Notes: generated from the sequence alone by a model not told the origin. Positions 1 through 10,952 are shown, numbered from the stretch's first letter. The stretch is DNA of 53,769 bases from an uncultured Candidatus Saccharibacteria bacterium (GCA_946804195.1 CAMPEU010000014.1:1-53769), one strand, 5' to 3'. Translations and numbers: made by a program.

Positions 1-561
1 GGCGGTAAACACATCAAGCCAAAACAGGTCCATCAGCTCGTAGAGGAATATGGTGATGATGTTGTGTTTTTTGATGGACGCAATGAGCATGAGGCAAAAA
101 TTGGCAAGTTCAAAAACGCCATCGTGCCGAACACAAATACCTCACGTGATTTTATCGCCGAACTAGAAAGTGACAAGTACGATAACTTGAAAGACAAAAA
201 AATCGTGACTTATTGTACTGGCGGCATACGATGTGAAGTGATTAGTGCAATGATGAAAAAGCGTGGCTTTAATGATGTCTACCAGATGGATGGTGGCATT
301 GTAAAATACGGTGAAGCTTATGGTGACGACGGATTATGGGAAGGGAGCTTGCGTGTTTTTGATGATCGCATGACGGTTAACTTTAGCGATCATACAAAAA
401 CTATCGGAGAATGTACTCATTGCGATGGTCCAACGAGCAATTTCGAAAATTGCGCACGAGCTGAGTGTAATGATCTGGTCCTCATTTGTGAAGCATGTAA
501 GGAAGATGCAGATCTGCTTTATCATACGATAGCGTGTCGGCCCAAGGTTGACGCTAGGTAG
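1..561 (+). CDS. trhO: tRNA uridine(34) hydroxylase / rhodanese-related sulfurtransferase, C-terminal part (5' truncated by window)
   Basis: Frame 1 open from base 1 ([15 protein letters not shown]...); rhodanese active-site loop [11 protein letters not shown]; Cys-rich C-terminal tail. Confidence 0.88.
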   Translation, partial: GGKHIKPKQVHQLVEEYGDDVVFFDGRNEHEAKIGKFKNAIVPNTNTSRDFIAELESDKYDNLKDKKIVTYCTGGIRCEVISAMMKKRGFNDVYQMDGGIVKYGEAYGDDGLWEGSLRVFDDRMTVNFSDHTKTIGECTHCDGPTSNFENCARAECNDLVLICEACKEDADLLYHTIACRPKVDAR

Positions 562-583
562 CATAAGTGCTATCATCACTCGG

Positions 584-1276
584 ATGAGTGAAATTATGCC
601 ATCGAGTTATGAGACTTCAAATGAACGGCCAATTGGTCGTTTTTTTAAATCCCTCGAAGATGAACTAGATATGCATAATCCCCATGCGTTGACATATGCC
701 AGAGATTTCATACATCAGAATGGACACCTGATGCATAAAAGAAAAGCGTCCTTTTTGGCACGTGCAGAACTGGGGGCTGACAATACCATTTCACTGCCGG
801 TAGAGGCTCCCTCTATAGACAAAGGATTGTGGCTCGAACTAGAAACGAGTAATAAACTTTCTGAAATAGAACGATATATATGGCGAATTAGTGGTGGAAG
901 GGATCAATATAATCTAGAGGTCAGTGAAGACGGTTGGCTATGTACATATATCGAGAAGGACGCATTAAATAATATTCTGCGAAGGTATCCTGTCGGTGAT
1001 GAAATGGCGAGCAAGGTTCAGTTGCTGGTCGAGGCAATTACAGACTGCCATGATTTTAAGGTTTCCGTTGGGCATCTCGAGGAAAAAGGCGATCGTGAGC
1101 GAGCGGAGTTGAAATTACTAGAGGAATCTATTGTTGGTTCTAATATTCGAACGAGGAAGCGTATAGAGTCGTTGCGCAGTAGTTTATTCTCTGCTGGGTT
1201 CTCGGCAGGGTCAGTAGATAGGAATCACATAAAACCGCTCCTCAATCCGACAACAGATATCGATAGTGTAAGATAG
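584..1276 (+). CDS. hypothetical protein
   Basis: 230-codon ORF; ATG at 584 lies 7 nt after a TATCAT -10-like box; no family recognised. Confidence 0.6.
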   Translation: MSEIMPSSYETSNERPIGRFFKSLEDELDMHNPHALTYARDFIHQNGHLMHKRKASFLARAELGADNTISLPVEAPSIDKGLWLELETSNKLSEIERYIWRISGGRDQYNLEVSEDGWLCTYIEKDALNNILRRYPVGDEMASKVQLLVEAITDCHDFKVSVGHLEEKGDRERAELKLLEESIVGSNIRTRKRIESLRSSLFSAGFSAGSVDRNHIKPLLNPTTDIDSVR

Positions 1277-1280
1277 TAAT

Positions 1281-1670
1281 ATGGCAGAACTAAAGACACG
1301 ACCCAACAAGAACGATGTTACGGCATACCTGGCAACACTGGGCGATGATCAGCGTAGCGATAGCGAACAATTAGTGAATATCATGCAAGAAATTATAGGT
1401 GAGCCTCCTGTCATGTGGGGAACTAGTATTATTGGTTTTGGAAGCAAACATTTGAAATATGAGAGTGGTCGCGAGCTCGATTGGCCAATCATTGGCTTTG
1501 CGGCACGCAAAAGTGGAATGGTAATCTACTCTCTGGAATATCTCGAGAATTATCGCAAGGAACTCGATAAGGTCGGTAAATACAAGATCGGTAAAGGTTG
1601 TCTATATATCAAAAGACTTGCTGATGTCGATACCGACAAACTTCAGAAGTTTATAAAAAAACTCGTGTAG
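1281..1670 (+). CDS. DUF1801 (YdhG-like) domain protein
   Basis: 129 aa; PVMWGTSIIGFG...GKGCLYIKRLADVD pattern typical of DUF1801. Confidence 0.8.
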   Translation: MAELKTRPNKNDVTAYLATLGDDQRSDSEQLVNIMQEIIGEPPVMWGTSIIGFGSKHLKYESGRELDWPIIGFAARKSGMVIYSLEYLENYRKELDKVGKYKIGKGCLYIKRLADVDTDKLQKFIKKLV

Positions 1671-1729
1671 TTACTAAAACGAATAGACAAAAAGACTATG
1701 CTTGCGAAAGTGCTATAATATGTAAAGTT

Positions 1730-2461
1730 ATGGTAAAAATTACTCATGAAACAGCTAGCGCTATGCTGGCGAAAAGAGCGGCCCAAGTGCAGCGCGGTAG
1801 TGCTCGTGCGGCTGTGTTGGGCGTAAACGATGGACTCGTTAGTGTCTTGTGCCTTGTCGTTGGAGTTGCTGCTGCTGGTGCGGATGCCAAGTCGGTACTA
1901 CTGGCTGGATTTGCTGGTGCTCTCGCCGGTGCGATTTCGATGGCCGCGGGCGAATGGATATCAGTCAAGGCGCAAGTAGAATTATTCGAGAATGTCCTCG
2001 CTGATTTAAAAAATATCGTAAAAAACGACAAGCCACTTCTTGAGCAAAATCTTGCAAAAAACCTCGAAGAACACGGCATTGATACAATGACGGCAAAGAA
2101 TGCTGTTGCCGATGTCGCAAAGAGCGATAAAGAATTTGTTTCAATGTATTCGTCGCAAGTTATTGGTCTCAACGAAGACGAACTTGGTTCTCCATGGGTT
2201 GCCGCCGGGTCATCGTTTGTATTGTTTTGGCTGGGTTCGATTCCTCCGCTCCTACCTTGGATTATCGGTTGGCATAATATCGAAGGGATCTTGCTTGCAG
2301 TCGTTTTGACTGGTCTGGGTAGTCTCTTTGTTGGTGGGTACACTGCAAGGTCTAGCGGTAAAAGCGTTGTTTTAGGCGCAATGCGTCAATTGCTTATTGT
2401 GATATTTGCTTCTGCCGTGACATACGGTATCGGCGTCGTCTTTGGTGTCGTTGTTAGCTAA
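1730..2461 (+). CDS. VIT1/CCC1 family transporter-like membrane protein
   Basis: VLGVNDGLVSVLCLVVGVAAAGAD...GAISMAAGEWISVKAQ, VIT family signature. Confidence 0.85.
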   Translation: MVKITHETASAMLAKRAAQVQRGSARAAVLGVNDGLVSVLCLVVGVAAAGADAKSVLLAGFAGALAGAISMAAGEWISVKAQVELFENVLADLKNIVKNDKPLLEQNLAKNLEEHGIDTMTAKNAVADVAKSDKEFVSMYSSQVIGLNEDELGSPWVAAGSSFVLFWLGSIPPLLPWIIGWHNIEGILLAVVLTGLGSLFVGGYTARSSGKSVVLGAMRQLLIVIFASAVTYGIGVVFGVVVS

Positions 2462-2487
2462 ACAGCTGACAAGGTATAATTATAGAG

Positions 2488-4038
2488 ATGAATAAAAAAC
2501 TGGAAGCAAAGCTCGCAACGCTTCCGTCTCGTCCCGGTGTGTATTTTCACAAAGGCAGTGACGGTGAGATTTTGTATGTCGGTAAGGCGGCGGTGTTGAA
2601 AAACCGCGTACGTCAGTATTTTCAGACCCAACGGGATATGGATGTCAAAACACGTGCACTCGTTGCGGAAATAGATGATACCGACTGGACCGAGACCGAA
2701 TCAGAAATTGATGCGTTGTTTCTGGAATCCGAGATGGTAAAGCGCTATATGCCTCGTTATAACATTTTGCTTCGTGACGATAAATCACAGATGTACGTGC
2801 GTATTGATATAAAGAGCGAGTGGCCAACAGTCACATTTACGCGTAATCCTGCAGATGATAGTGCTCGATATTTTGGCCCATACTACAATGGCTTTGCAAT
2901 CAAAAAGGCGCTTCGTTATTTGCGCCGAGTGTTTCCGTATTATACAAAATCCCCAAAGTCAGGTGAGCGTCCGGATCTGGATGCGCATATTGGACTGAGT
3001 CCGCTACCCGGAGTAACGAGTGAAGAATACAGGGTATCACTACGAAAACTGATTCGATATTTTGAAGGTGGACGCAAAACAATTGCAAAAGAAATTGAAA
3101 AGGAAATGCATAGAAGTGCAAAAATGCATGATTTTGAAAATGCGGCACGTTTACGCAATCGTCTGAAAGACCTAGCTGAATTGCAGCGAAAAATAATGTT
3201 TGGTGATCGAGAGTTTTTGGACATCAGCAAAGACCGTGCTCTTGGTAGCTTAACCGGCTTATTGCTCCTTGAAAAAACGCCAGCTCGCATAGAGGGTTAC
3301 GATATTAGCCATATGGGTGGCGCCAATGTTGTTGCGAGTATGGTTGTTTTTACGAACGGCGTTAGTAATCGGAGTGAATATCGCAAGTTCAAGACAAAGC
3401 TGGAACAAAATAACGATACCGCTAATATGCACGAGACAATTCTGCGACGATTTAGCGCAAAAAATGTTAAAGATTGGGGTATGCCCGATTTGATATTAAT
3501 CGATGGAGGTAAGGGTCAGCTAGATTCTGCTATTAGGGCTCTTTGTGAGCGCGAAGTCACGGTGCCTGTTGTGAGTATCGCAAAGCGCGAAGAGGAACTG
3601 ATAGTACACGGTAAAAATTCAAATATTGATGTATCGATGCTTGAAAATATCGTCAAAAATCCTAGTGAGTCAATCGATGTGATGCGTTCGGGTGAGTATT
3701 ATGTAGTAAATTTGCATCCTGGCCAACGAAACGCATCGGCACATTCAAAGAATTTACGAGGCGGATCATTCCCGGGCGAATACAATGATGTCGTCAAATT
3801 GTTTCAACGTATTCGTGATGAATCTCACAGATTTGCAGTCAGTTATCATACTGTTTTGAAACGCCAAAAACAAACTGCGAGCGATTTGGACGACATTCCG
3901 GGCGTTGGCCCCGCAACGCGACGCAAACTGATTCGCACATTCGGCAGTTTACGTGGAGTAAAATCCGCGACCGAGCAACAGCTCCTTGATGCAATTGGTG
4001 AATCAAAAGCCAACAAGCTAAGGCCATACCTACAATAA
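2488..4038 (+). CDS. uvrC: excinuclease ABC subunit C
   Basis: N-terminal GIY-YIG (PGVYFHKGSDGEILYVGKA), UvrC RNase H-like domain (EGYDISHMGG; DLILIDGGKGQL), C-terminal HhH (DDIPGVGPATRRKL). Confidence 0.96.
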   Translation: MNKKLEAKLATLPSRPGVYFHKGSDGEILYVGKAAVLKNRVRQYFQTQRDMDVKTRALVAEIDDTDWTETESEIDALFLESEMVKRYMPRYNILLRDDKSQMYVRIDIKSEWPTVTFTRNPADDSARYFGPYYNGFAIKKALRYLRRVFPYYTKSPKSGERPDLDAHIGLSPLPGVTSEEYRVSLRKLIRYFEGGRKTIAKEIEKEMHRSAKMHDFENAARLRNRLKDLAELQRKIMFGDREFLDISKDRALGSLTGLLLLEKTPARIEGYDISHMGGANVVASMVVFTNGVSNRSEYRKFKTKLEQNNDTANMHETILRRFSAKNVKDWGMPDLILIDGGKGQLDSAIRALCEREVTVPVVSIAKREEELIVHGKNSNIDVSMLENIVKNPSESIDVMRSGEYYVVNLHPGQRNASAHSKNLRGGSFPGEYNDVVKLFQRIRDESHRFAVSYHTVLKRQKQTASDLDDIPGVGPATRRKLIRTFGSLRGVKSATEQQLLDAIGESKANKLRPYLQ

Positions 4039-4080
4039 CCCAAGCTTCGTTCACACCTTTCCTTGTGTATAATGAATCAT

Positions 4081-4602
4081 ATGCAGTGGGCACTGTCTAA
4101 AGATAATGATGATAGAAAATCGCTTGGCTTCACTATAGTGGAATTACTTATTGTTGTTGTAGTCATCGGCATTTTGGCGGCAATTGTGACTGTGGCCTAT
4201 ACGGGTATTACAAGTTCCGCCAATCAATCTGCCTTACAAAATGATCTGGCAAATGCCAAGAAAAAACTATTATTATACAAAGTTGATAATGGTGCGTATC
4301 CTGCCAATACTACTCAGCTTGGCTCTGCTGATATAAAGGCTAGTAGATCTGCTTACGATACAATCGGAAACAACTTTTACTATTGTCGCAATAATGTTAC
4401 GGATAATTTTGCTATTGGTGGTCGGACGACTTCCAGCTTGGTCGCCTACATTATTAGCTCTAATGGCGCAATTCAGCCAGTTGCATATGCAACTGGTGAT
4501 ACGGTATGTCAGGCTGTCGGATTAACAGGCTGGACTGATACGAACGGTTTTATCAGCAATGGATTCAGCGGTGGTGTCTGGCAAGCCTGGGTGAAGAGTT
4601 AG
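4081..4602 (+). CDS. type IV prepilin-like protein
   Basis: GFTIVELLIVVVVIGILAAIVTVAYTGI prepilin N-terminal motif; ATG at 4081 preceded by TATAAT at 4068. Confidence 0.9.
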   Translation: MQWALSKDNDDRKSLGFTIVELLIVVVVIGILAAIVTVAYTGITSSANQSALQNDLANAKKKLLLYKVDNGAYPANTTQLGSADIKASRSAYDTIGNNFYYCRNNVTDNFAIGGRTTSSLVAYIISSNGAIQPVAYATGDTVCQAVGLTGWTDTNGFISNGFSGGVWQAWVKS

Positions 4603-4644
4603 TTCTACGAATCAGATAGCATGTCATGGTACACTATTGTTTAC

Positions 4645-5859
4645 ATGGCAAAGTTAGATAAACATTTTTTTAGTGGTAATCGTGAACGTGTTTATGACGA
4701 ACTCAAGGGCGGCGTGTTGGCAGTTCCCGCATATCGAGACATGCAACGTAATCATGATATGGCGAATCATTTCGAACAAGAAGGTAATTTTTGGTATTTA
4801 ACGGGTGTTGATTTTCCTGATTGGTGGTTGTTGATGGATGCAAAACGCAGACGTTCATGGTTGGTTGCACCGACCGTTGATGACGCGCATGCAATATTCA
4901 ATGGTAGTTTGTCGCCCGATGATGCCAAACGTTTCAGCGGAGTTGATGATGTTATCGATATGCGTGAAGCAGATAGCTGGCTTCGTCAAGCGGCGCGTTC
5001 ACATCCCCTCATTCATACCGTCGATAGTCCGCCTCATGCAGATAGATTTGGTTTTGTGTTGAACCCCGCCGCTCATGATATGCGCGAAAAATTAGAAAGA
5101 ATTTACACGAGCGTTAGTGATTTTCGCCCCGAATTGGCAAAGATGCGTGCAATTAAACAAATGGTAGAAGTTGCCGTTATGGAATCGGCGATTAATCTGA
5201 CAGTAAAAAGCTTTCAGAGTGTTCGAAAAAATATTGATACATATCGCTATGAATATGAAATCGAAGCGGATTTTACTCGTGATTTCCGAAGAGCTGGTGC
5301 CGAGGGTCATGCGTATGATCCTATTGTTGCTTTTGGCAAAAATGCTTGCACTCTACATTACATACGCAACCAAGACAAGCTCAAAAAGAGCAATATGGTA
5401 CTGATCGATATCGGAGCAAAAAAGGATGGTTACGCCGCAGATATTACGAGGACGTACGCAATTGGTGAGCCTACCAAGCGCCAGCGTGATATCCATGATG
5501 CCGTCCGTGAAGCTCAACAGCAAATCATCGACACACTAGTGCCAGGCCTACCCGTGGCGGAATACAACAATAAGGTCAACGGTATTATGCAGGACGCAAT
5601 GCTTGGGCTCGGGCTTATTGCTGACAAAAATGACCCTGCCTTTAGTAAGTATTTTCCGCATTCAATCGGTCATGGGCTAGGAATCGATGTTCATGATTCA
5701 CTTGGCGATTCAAAGACATTTTTGCCCAATATGGTTGTGACGGTAGAGCCAGGCATTTATATACCCGAGGAGGGGATAGGAGTCCGTATCGAAGACGACA
5801 TCCTCATCACTGATAATGGGCACAAAAACCTCAGTGCAAAACTCAGCACCGGGCTTTAG
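4645..5859 (+). CDS. Xaa-Pro aminopeptidase / M24 metallopeptidase
   Basis: AMP_N domain plus M24 motifs: VLIDIGAKKDGYAADITRTY, HSIGHGLGIDVHD, VTVEPGIYIPEEGIGVRIEDD. Confidence 0.92.
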   Translation: MAKLDKHFFSGNRERVYDELKGGVLAVPAYRDMQRNHDMANHFEQEGNFWYLTGVDFPDWWLLMDAKRRRSWLVAPTVDDAHAIFNGSLSPDDAKRFSGVDDVIDMREADSWLRQAARSHPLIHTVDSPPHADRFGFVLNPAAHDMREKLERIYTSVSDFRPELAKMRAIKQMVEVAVMESAINLTVKSFQSVRKNIDTYRYEYEIEADFTRDFRRAGAEGHAYDPIVAFGKNACTLHYIRNQDKLKKSNMVLIDIGAKKDGYAADITRTYAIGEPTKRQRDIHDAVREAQQQIIDTLVPGLPVAEYNNKVNGIMQDAMLGLGLIADKNDPAFSKYFPHSIGHGLGIDVHDSLGDSKTFLPNMVVTVEPGIYIPEEGIGVRIEDDILITDNGHKNLSAKLSTGL

Positions 5860-5883
5860 ATTTATGGTAGAATAATAGGAGTG

Positions 5884-6273
5884 ATGCAACGTCAGTTTTT
5901 GATATTTCTAATCAGGTGGCCCCTTAATTCATTAGGCCTCTGGATTGCAGTACGCTTGCTGGGTACGGGCTACAGTGAAGCGCAGGTAGATGCGAGTATC
6001 GGCGTGTTTTTGTTAGCCGGATTAATCTTTTCAATCGTCAATAGTATACTCAAGCCTATTGTTATTATCTTGTCACTCCCAGCGATACTGCTGACGCTTG
6101 GACTGTTTATCCTCGTAGTCAACGGCGTAATGGTTTGGTTGTCTCTACAGCTCACTCCTGGGCTTGAAATGTCATTTGGTAATTCTATTTTAGCCGGAAT
6201 GATACTGGCTCTGATAAACTATATAGTAAGTAGCGTGGTTGAAATGAATATGCGACGAAAGGGGACAATATGA
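5884..6273 (+). CDS. phage holin superfamily IV-type 4-TM membrane protein (YvlD-like)
   Basis: FLIRWPLNSLGLWIAVRLLG...SIVNSILKPIVIILSLPAILLTLGLFILVVNGVMVWL. Confidence 0.8.
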   Translation: MQRQFLIFLIRWPLNSLGLWIAVRLLGTGYSEAQVDASIGVFLLAGLIFSIVNSILKPIVIILSLPAILLTLGLFILVVNGVMVWLSLQLTPGLEMSFGNSILAGMILALINYIVSSVVEMNMRRKGTI

Positions 6274-6497
6274 CAATTGATTCAATACTACAGATACTAA
6301 CGCTAGGATCGTCCGTGCTAATGGTTCTATGTATACTACTACAACAGCGTGGCGCAAGCCTTGGTGCTGGATTTGGTGCATCGGGTGAGCTATATACTAC
6401 TCGCCGCGGACTGGACAAGAACTTGTTCGAAGCAACTGTTGTCTTGGCTGTGATATTTATTCTATCAATTTTGACAGGATTGTTACTGCCGTCATAG
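6270..6497 (+). CDS. secG: preprotein translocase subunit SecG
   Basis: 75 aa; VLCILLQQRGASLGAGFGASGELYTTRRGLDK typical of SecG. Confidence 0.9.
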   Translation: MTIDSILQILTLGSSVLMVLCILLQQRGASLGAGFGASGELYTTRRGLDKNLFEATVVLAVIFILSILTGLLLPS

Positions 6498-6518
6498 TCC
6501 GAGTGGGTCGCGACTAAT

Positions 6519-8300
6519 ATGAATGATACAAAACCAACATGGAAAAAACGACTAAGGCTCAAGCGCCAATCGCGGTTTTTAAAGAAACACGCTAGGCGGG
6601 CCGAGGGCGCGACTACTCGTCATGCTCGAAGGTTCCTTGTTAATCGTTGGGACAAAATTCGAGAAATTCGTCTGCATGTTATTGGCTGGTTTACTGGTGT
6701 CGGACTGTTGATTGGTATAACTGGATTGCAAATGATTTGGTTGCAGCAGAGCTATGTGCATCTTGCGCCCGTGAGCGGGGGTACATACGCCGAAGCGGTT
6801 AAGGGTCCTATACAGACATTGAATCCTCTTTATGCTACAACCCCCGCCGAAATTTCCGCAACAAAGCTTATCTTTTCTTCGCTTTATAAATACGACACAA
6901 CGGGACATCTGCATGGTGATGTTGCAACAGTAATCAGTAGCAAGAACGATCAAGAATTCACGGTCAGCCTGAGGCGTGATGTGAAGTGGCATGATGGAAA
7001 GTCGCTGACAGCCAAAGATGTTGTCTTTACTGTAAATTTGATGAGAAATCCGTCGTCACGCTCTGTTGTCGCCTCCAGCTGGCAGGGAATTGCAGCGGAA
7101 CTTGTCGATAATTACACAGTACGGTTTTTGTTACCAGCATCGTATGCGGCATTTCCGCACGCACTGACATTTCCAATCCTGCCGTATCATTTACTCGAAT
7201 CGGTTGAGCCTACGTCACTACGTGAGAATGCCTATAGCACCAAGCCCATAGGCAGTGGACCGTTTAGTTTTCAGTTGCTACAAACGGTTAATGGTCTCGG
7301 TGATCGCAGAATTGTTTACCTGAATGCAAACAAGTCCTATTACGAAGGTCGTCCTCGACTCGACCGTTTACAATTATATGCATACAAAGATGACGATACC
7401 GCTAATCGAGCTCTTAGGACCGGTGAGGTGACGGGCGCGAGTGATGTTTCTAGTGACATTGCAAGTGCAGTTGACACGGATAAGTTCAAAGTTCTCACGC
7501 AGCCTGTGGATAGTGGTGTTTATGCTATATTCAATTTGTCTAATTCGTTATTGAAGGATAAAAAAATTCGCACAGCATTGCGATTAGCGACAGATACACA
7601 TGCGATTCGAAATAATTTGTACGGTCAGCCAAATCCGCTATACCTACCATTCATACCTAACCAGGTTACGGGTTCGGATAAGATAGCAGAGCCAAAGAGT
7701 AATCTGTCGGCGGCTGTAAAACTTTTAGAAAAAGAAGGCTGGAAGCTAAAGGATGGTATTCGGACAAAGAAGAATCAAGATCTGAGGTTTCGATTAGTAA
7801 CGCGTCGCAATGTTGAATACGAGGTGGCACTCAAGACTCTCATTAGTCAATGGAGTAGCTTGGGTATCAAAATCGATGCAGAAGTGTTTGATACATCTGA
7901 CATATCAAAGAGTTTTCCTGGTGATATCTTACAACCACGTAACTACGACATACTATTGGACGAATTAGTTATTGGCGCCGATCCCGATGTCTATGCATTT
8001 TGGCATTCAGGTGGACAGTCGAACTTTTCAAACTATGGCAGCGATGTGAGCGATGACGCGCTCGCGAGTGCGCGAGAAAAGTCCAATCCAGCGCTGAGAT
8101 CTGCGAAGTATCTGGCGTTTGCTCGTCAGTGGCTGTCGGACATTCCTGCGATCGGTCTGTATCAATCAAATCTAATTTATGTACATACCAAATCTACAAG
8201 GGTGATTGGCGATGATCAAGTCATTGTTAATCCCAACGCTCACTATGCTAATGTAAAGTATTGGACGGCTGAGGTGGGTCGGGTTTTCAAAACTCCATAG
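6519..8300 (+). CDS. ABC transporter substrate-binding protein, family 5 (peptide/nickel type)
   Basis: SBP_bac_5 pattern: LRRDVKWHDGKSLTAKDVVFTVN; N-terminal TM anchor. Confidence 0.88.
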   Translation: MNDTKPTWKKRLRLKRQSRFLKKHARRAEGATTRHARRFLVNRWDKIREIRLHVIGWFTGVGLLIGITGLQMIWLQQSYVHLAPVSGGTYAEAVKGPIQTLNPLYATTPAEISATKLIFSSLYKYDTTGHLHGDVATVISSKNDQEFTVSLRRDVKWHDGKSLTAKDVVFTVNLMRNPSSRSVVASSWQGIAAELVDNYTVRFLLPASYAAFPHALTFPILPYHLLESVEPTSLRENAYSTKPIGSGPFSFQLLQTVNGLGDRRIVYLNANKSYYEGRPRLDRLQLYAYKDDDTANRALRTGEVTGASDVSSDIASAVDTDKFKVLTQPVDSGVYAIFNLSNSLLKDKKIRTALRLATDTHAIRNNLYGQPNPLYLPFIPNQVTGSDKIAEPKSNLSAAVKLLEKEGWKLKDGIRTKKNQDLRFRLVTRRNVEYEVALKTLISQWSSLGIKIDAEVFDTSDISKSFPGDILQPRNYDILLDELVIGADPDVYAFWHSGGQSNFSNYGSDVSDDALASAREKSNPALRSAKYLAFARQWLSDIPAIGLYQSNLIYVHTKSTRVIGDDQVIVNPNAHYANVKYWTAEVGRVFKTP

Positions 8301-8309
8301 ATAATACAC

Positions 8310-9710
8310 ATGACAGACTTACCACGGGATTTTTCACACCTTACATCCCGCCCAGAATCGGACGAGCGTCTATTTCATAGTTCGACGATCGAAGAAGTAA
8401 TTCGGCAAACATCAGAAAAAATCAGTGATCCGATTTTGCGACGTATGTTTTGGCAGTGCATGCCAAACACGCTCGATACAACGACTTACTATCACGAAGA
8501 TGCTGACGGTAAGCCCGACACGGTTGTCGTTACGGGTGATATACCTGCTATGTGGCAACGTGATTCGTGGGCGCAGTTCAAACAATATTTGCCTTATGTA
8601 AATCATGAGCCAAAGCTACAAAAGGTTATGGCTGGCCTGGTCATTCGTCAAACCGAAAATGTCTTGACTGATCCTTATGCCAACGCCTTTATTGATCCGT
8701 ATGTTGATGATCCACCGCAAACACCGCATTGGCCAGCGGGTGATCAATGGCATCCTGGCGTTTGGGAGCGCAAGTATGAATTGGATAGTTTAGCAGCATT
8801 CTTTAGCCTGTCGCATAGCTATTATGATAAAACAAAGGACATCCGTCCTTATGACGAGCGTTGGATACAAGCATCGGTAACGGCTTTGGACGTTATCCGA
8901 TCCCAACAGCAACCTATGAATCGACATACAGTGCACCGTCTTCACAAGGCGACCCTATCGAACGGTGAACATTTTCCGGCAGTGGGTAGGGGTGAATTGT
9001 ATGGTCACGGTGAACCGAGTAGAGAAACCGGCATGAGTAGAAGTATGTTCCGTCCATCTGATGACGAGATGGAATTACCATACCATATTCCATCAAATGC
9101 TATGACTGTTGTCGCGATGAGTGGTATGGCTCGAATTCTGAAGAATATGTCTGAAAAAAAACTAGCTCGGGAATTCATGTCTACTGCTCATGAAATAGAC
9201 CAAGGCATACAGCGTCACGGATTTTATAACCATCCAAAGTATGGGTGGATGTATCGCTATGAAACGGATGGATTTCAGTCGCAACGTTTGATGGATGATC
9301 CAAACGTTCCGAGTTTACTCAGCCTGCCGTATCTTGGCTATGTATATCGCGAGACCCCCAAGTATCAGGCGACGCGGGAATTTATATTGAGTGATGACAA
9401 TCCGTATCATGTTAGCGGTGGGCGCGCCGAGGGGCTGGCGAGTCCGCACACCGGTCTGGACAAAATGTGGCCGATCGCTACGATTATGCAGATTATGACC
9501 AGTGATAGCGATCAGGAGATTCGGGAATGCTTGCAAACACTGCGCGATACAACCCATGGTACATTTTTTATGCACGAATCAATTAATGTTGATAATCCTG
9601 GTGATTATACGCGTCCCTGGTTTGGCTGGGCGAATTCTTTGTTCGCAGAGATGATTTTGGATTTGACGGAGCGTAAGCCGTATATACTAAATCAAAAGGA
9701 TGTTGATTGA
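8310..9710 (+). CDS. glycoside hydrolase family 125 (exo-alpha-1,6-mannosidase-like)
   Basis: GH125 pattern: TGDIPAMWQRDSWAQFKQYLPY; DPYANAF; KYELDSLAAFFSLSHSYY; MRSMFRPSDDE-like; ESINVDNPGDYTRPWFGWANSLFAEMI. Confidence 0.88.
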   Translation: MTDLPRDFSHLTSRPESDERLFHSSTIEEVIRQTSEKISDPILRRMFWQCMPNTLDTTTYYHEDADGKPDTVVVTGDIPAMWQRDSWAQFKQYLPYVNHEPKLQKVMAGLVIRQTENVLTDPYANAFIDPYVDDPPQTPHWPAGDQWHPGVWERKYELDSLAAFFSLSHSYYDKTKDIRPYDERWIQASVTALDVIRSQQQPMNRHTVHRLHKATLSNGEHFPAVGRGELYGHGEPSRETGMSRSMFRPSDDEMELPYHIPSNAMTVVAMSGMARILKNMSEKKLAREFMSTAHEIDQGIQRHGFYNHPKYGWMYRYETDGFQSQRLMDDPNVPSLLSLPYLGYVYRETPKYQATREFILSDDNPYHVSGGRAEGLASPHTGLDKMWPIATIMQIMTSDSDQEIRECLQTLRDTTHGTFFMHESINVDNPGDYTRPWFGWANSLFAEMILDLTERKPYILNQKDVD

Positions 9711-9773
9711 ATGAGTTTGTCTCCACTTTCTTACCTAATTTTTGCATAAGCATAATTACTGTACAATATTAGT

Positions 9774-10349
9774 ATGCAGTGGGTACTGTTTAGACATCGT
9801 CAGCAATCATCCGGGTTTACCATAGTTGAACTTTTGATAGTCGTTGTAGTCATTGGCATTCTCGCGGCGATCGTCATGGTAGCCTATAACGGGATTCAAG
9901 CAAATGCTCGCGATGCTGGGCGAATAGCAAAGATACAGAGCATAGCCAAGGCGATAGAGCTGTACAAGGTTGATAATGGTCGATATCCACCTATTCTCGA
10001 TGGTCAGGGTTTTGAATCAACGTGCGGATCGCAGACGGAGAATTGGGGGCATTGCGATCGTAACAAGGCGTTAGCGGATTATCTAGCACCATACATCACT
10101 CTTGATCCTACGTCTCTGTCAAATGCTACGCAGGGTAACTATTATTACCATTATACGAGCCAAGACAGTGATAACTATCAGACATTTGGAATGATGGTGT
10201 ATTTGGAGGGCAATGGTGGTCAGTCTGATGGAGGATATTTCGCCAATACGTATGAGGTGGGGTCAAAACCTGCTTATTGTATGTCAAAATATACCGGAGC
10301 GGCTGCGAGATGGACTTCCTACCATAGCCAGTGCGTAGGTGGTGATTGA
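9774..10349 (+). CDS. type IV prepilin-like protein
   Basis: GFTIVELLIVVVVIGILAAIVMVAYNGIQ; ATG 6 nt after TACAAT. Confidence 0.9.
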   Translation: MQWVLFRHRQQSSGFTIVELLIVVVVIGILAAIVMVAYNGIQANARDAGRIAKIQSIAKAIELYKVDNGRYPPILDGQGFESTCGSQTENWGHCDRNKALADYLAPYITLDPTSLSNATQGNYYYHYTSQDSDNYQTFGMMVYLEGNGGQSDGGYFANTYEVGSKPAYCMSKYTGAAARWTSYHSQCVGGD

Positions 10350-10457
10350 TCGGGGATAGTTCTTTATCGTAAATCAACGATGTTGTACCGACTAAATATA
10401 TCTATGCTTCTCCTTTCTGATTTTGGCGTAAGCGTGATTACCTGTACAATAAATAGT

Positions 10458-10952
10458 ATGCAGTGGGCGCTGTCTAAAAATAATCAAAAATCAGCAGGTT
10501 TCACTATTGTCGAGCTGTTGATTGTTGTAGTGGTGATTGGTATCCTGGCAGCTATTGTAACTGTTGCATATACGGGCGTTCAGGCACAAGCGCGAACATC
10601 GGCTGGTCAATCATTGGCCAGTAACATAGCAAAAAAGGCAGAGGCTTTTAAAGTTTTTTATGACCGCTATCCTCGTACATGCGAGTTACAGACAGATAGA
10701 TATGGTTCATCTGGCTCCCCATGTTCCGCTGGTACTAGCGATGTACCGAATGAGGTTAAGTTGAATAATGCGAATTTGGTTGTTTTTTCTGCTAGCGCTA
10801 CAGGTGCGGACTATACTACGGGTATCTCGAATAATAATGCAGCCATAGGATACTATTACTGTAACGCCGGTATAACAGCGGTGAATGTATATTATATGGA
10901 TTTTTCAAATAGTAATGCGGTTGTCAAAGTAAGGCTAAACGGGGGTTGCTAG
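10458..10952 (+). CDS. type IV prepilin-like protein
   Basis: MQWALSKNNQKSAGFTIVELLIVVVVIGILAAIVTVAYTGVQ; ATG 7 nt after TACAAT at 10445. Confidence 0.9.
   Translation: MQWALSKNNQKSAGFTIVELLIVVVVIGILAAIVTVAYTGVQAQARTSAGQSLASNIAKKAEAFKVFYDRYPRTCELQTDRYGSSGSPCSAGTSDVPNEVKLNNANLVVFSASATGADYTTGISNNNAAIGYYYCNAGITAVNVYYMDFSNSNAVVKVRLNGGC

Noticed and set aside
1744-2343. 199-aa antisense ORF opposite the VIT-family gene, and other long antisense ORFs (e.g. 12399..12800, 49433..49978)
   Set aside because: Low-complexity mirror translations of strongly recognised genes; no independent start or regulatory signals.
5884-6273. Holin-like annotation as evidence of prophage
   Set aside because: This 4-TM family is widespread in non-phage contexts and no other phage genes are nearby.
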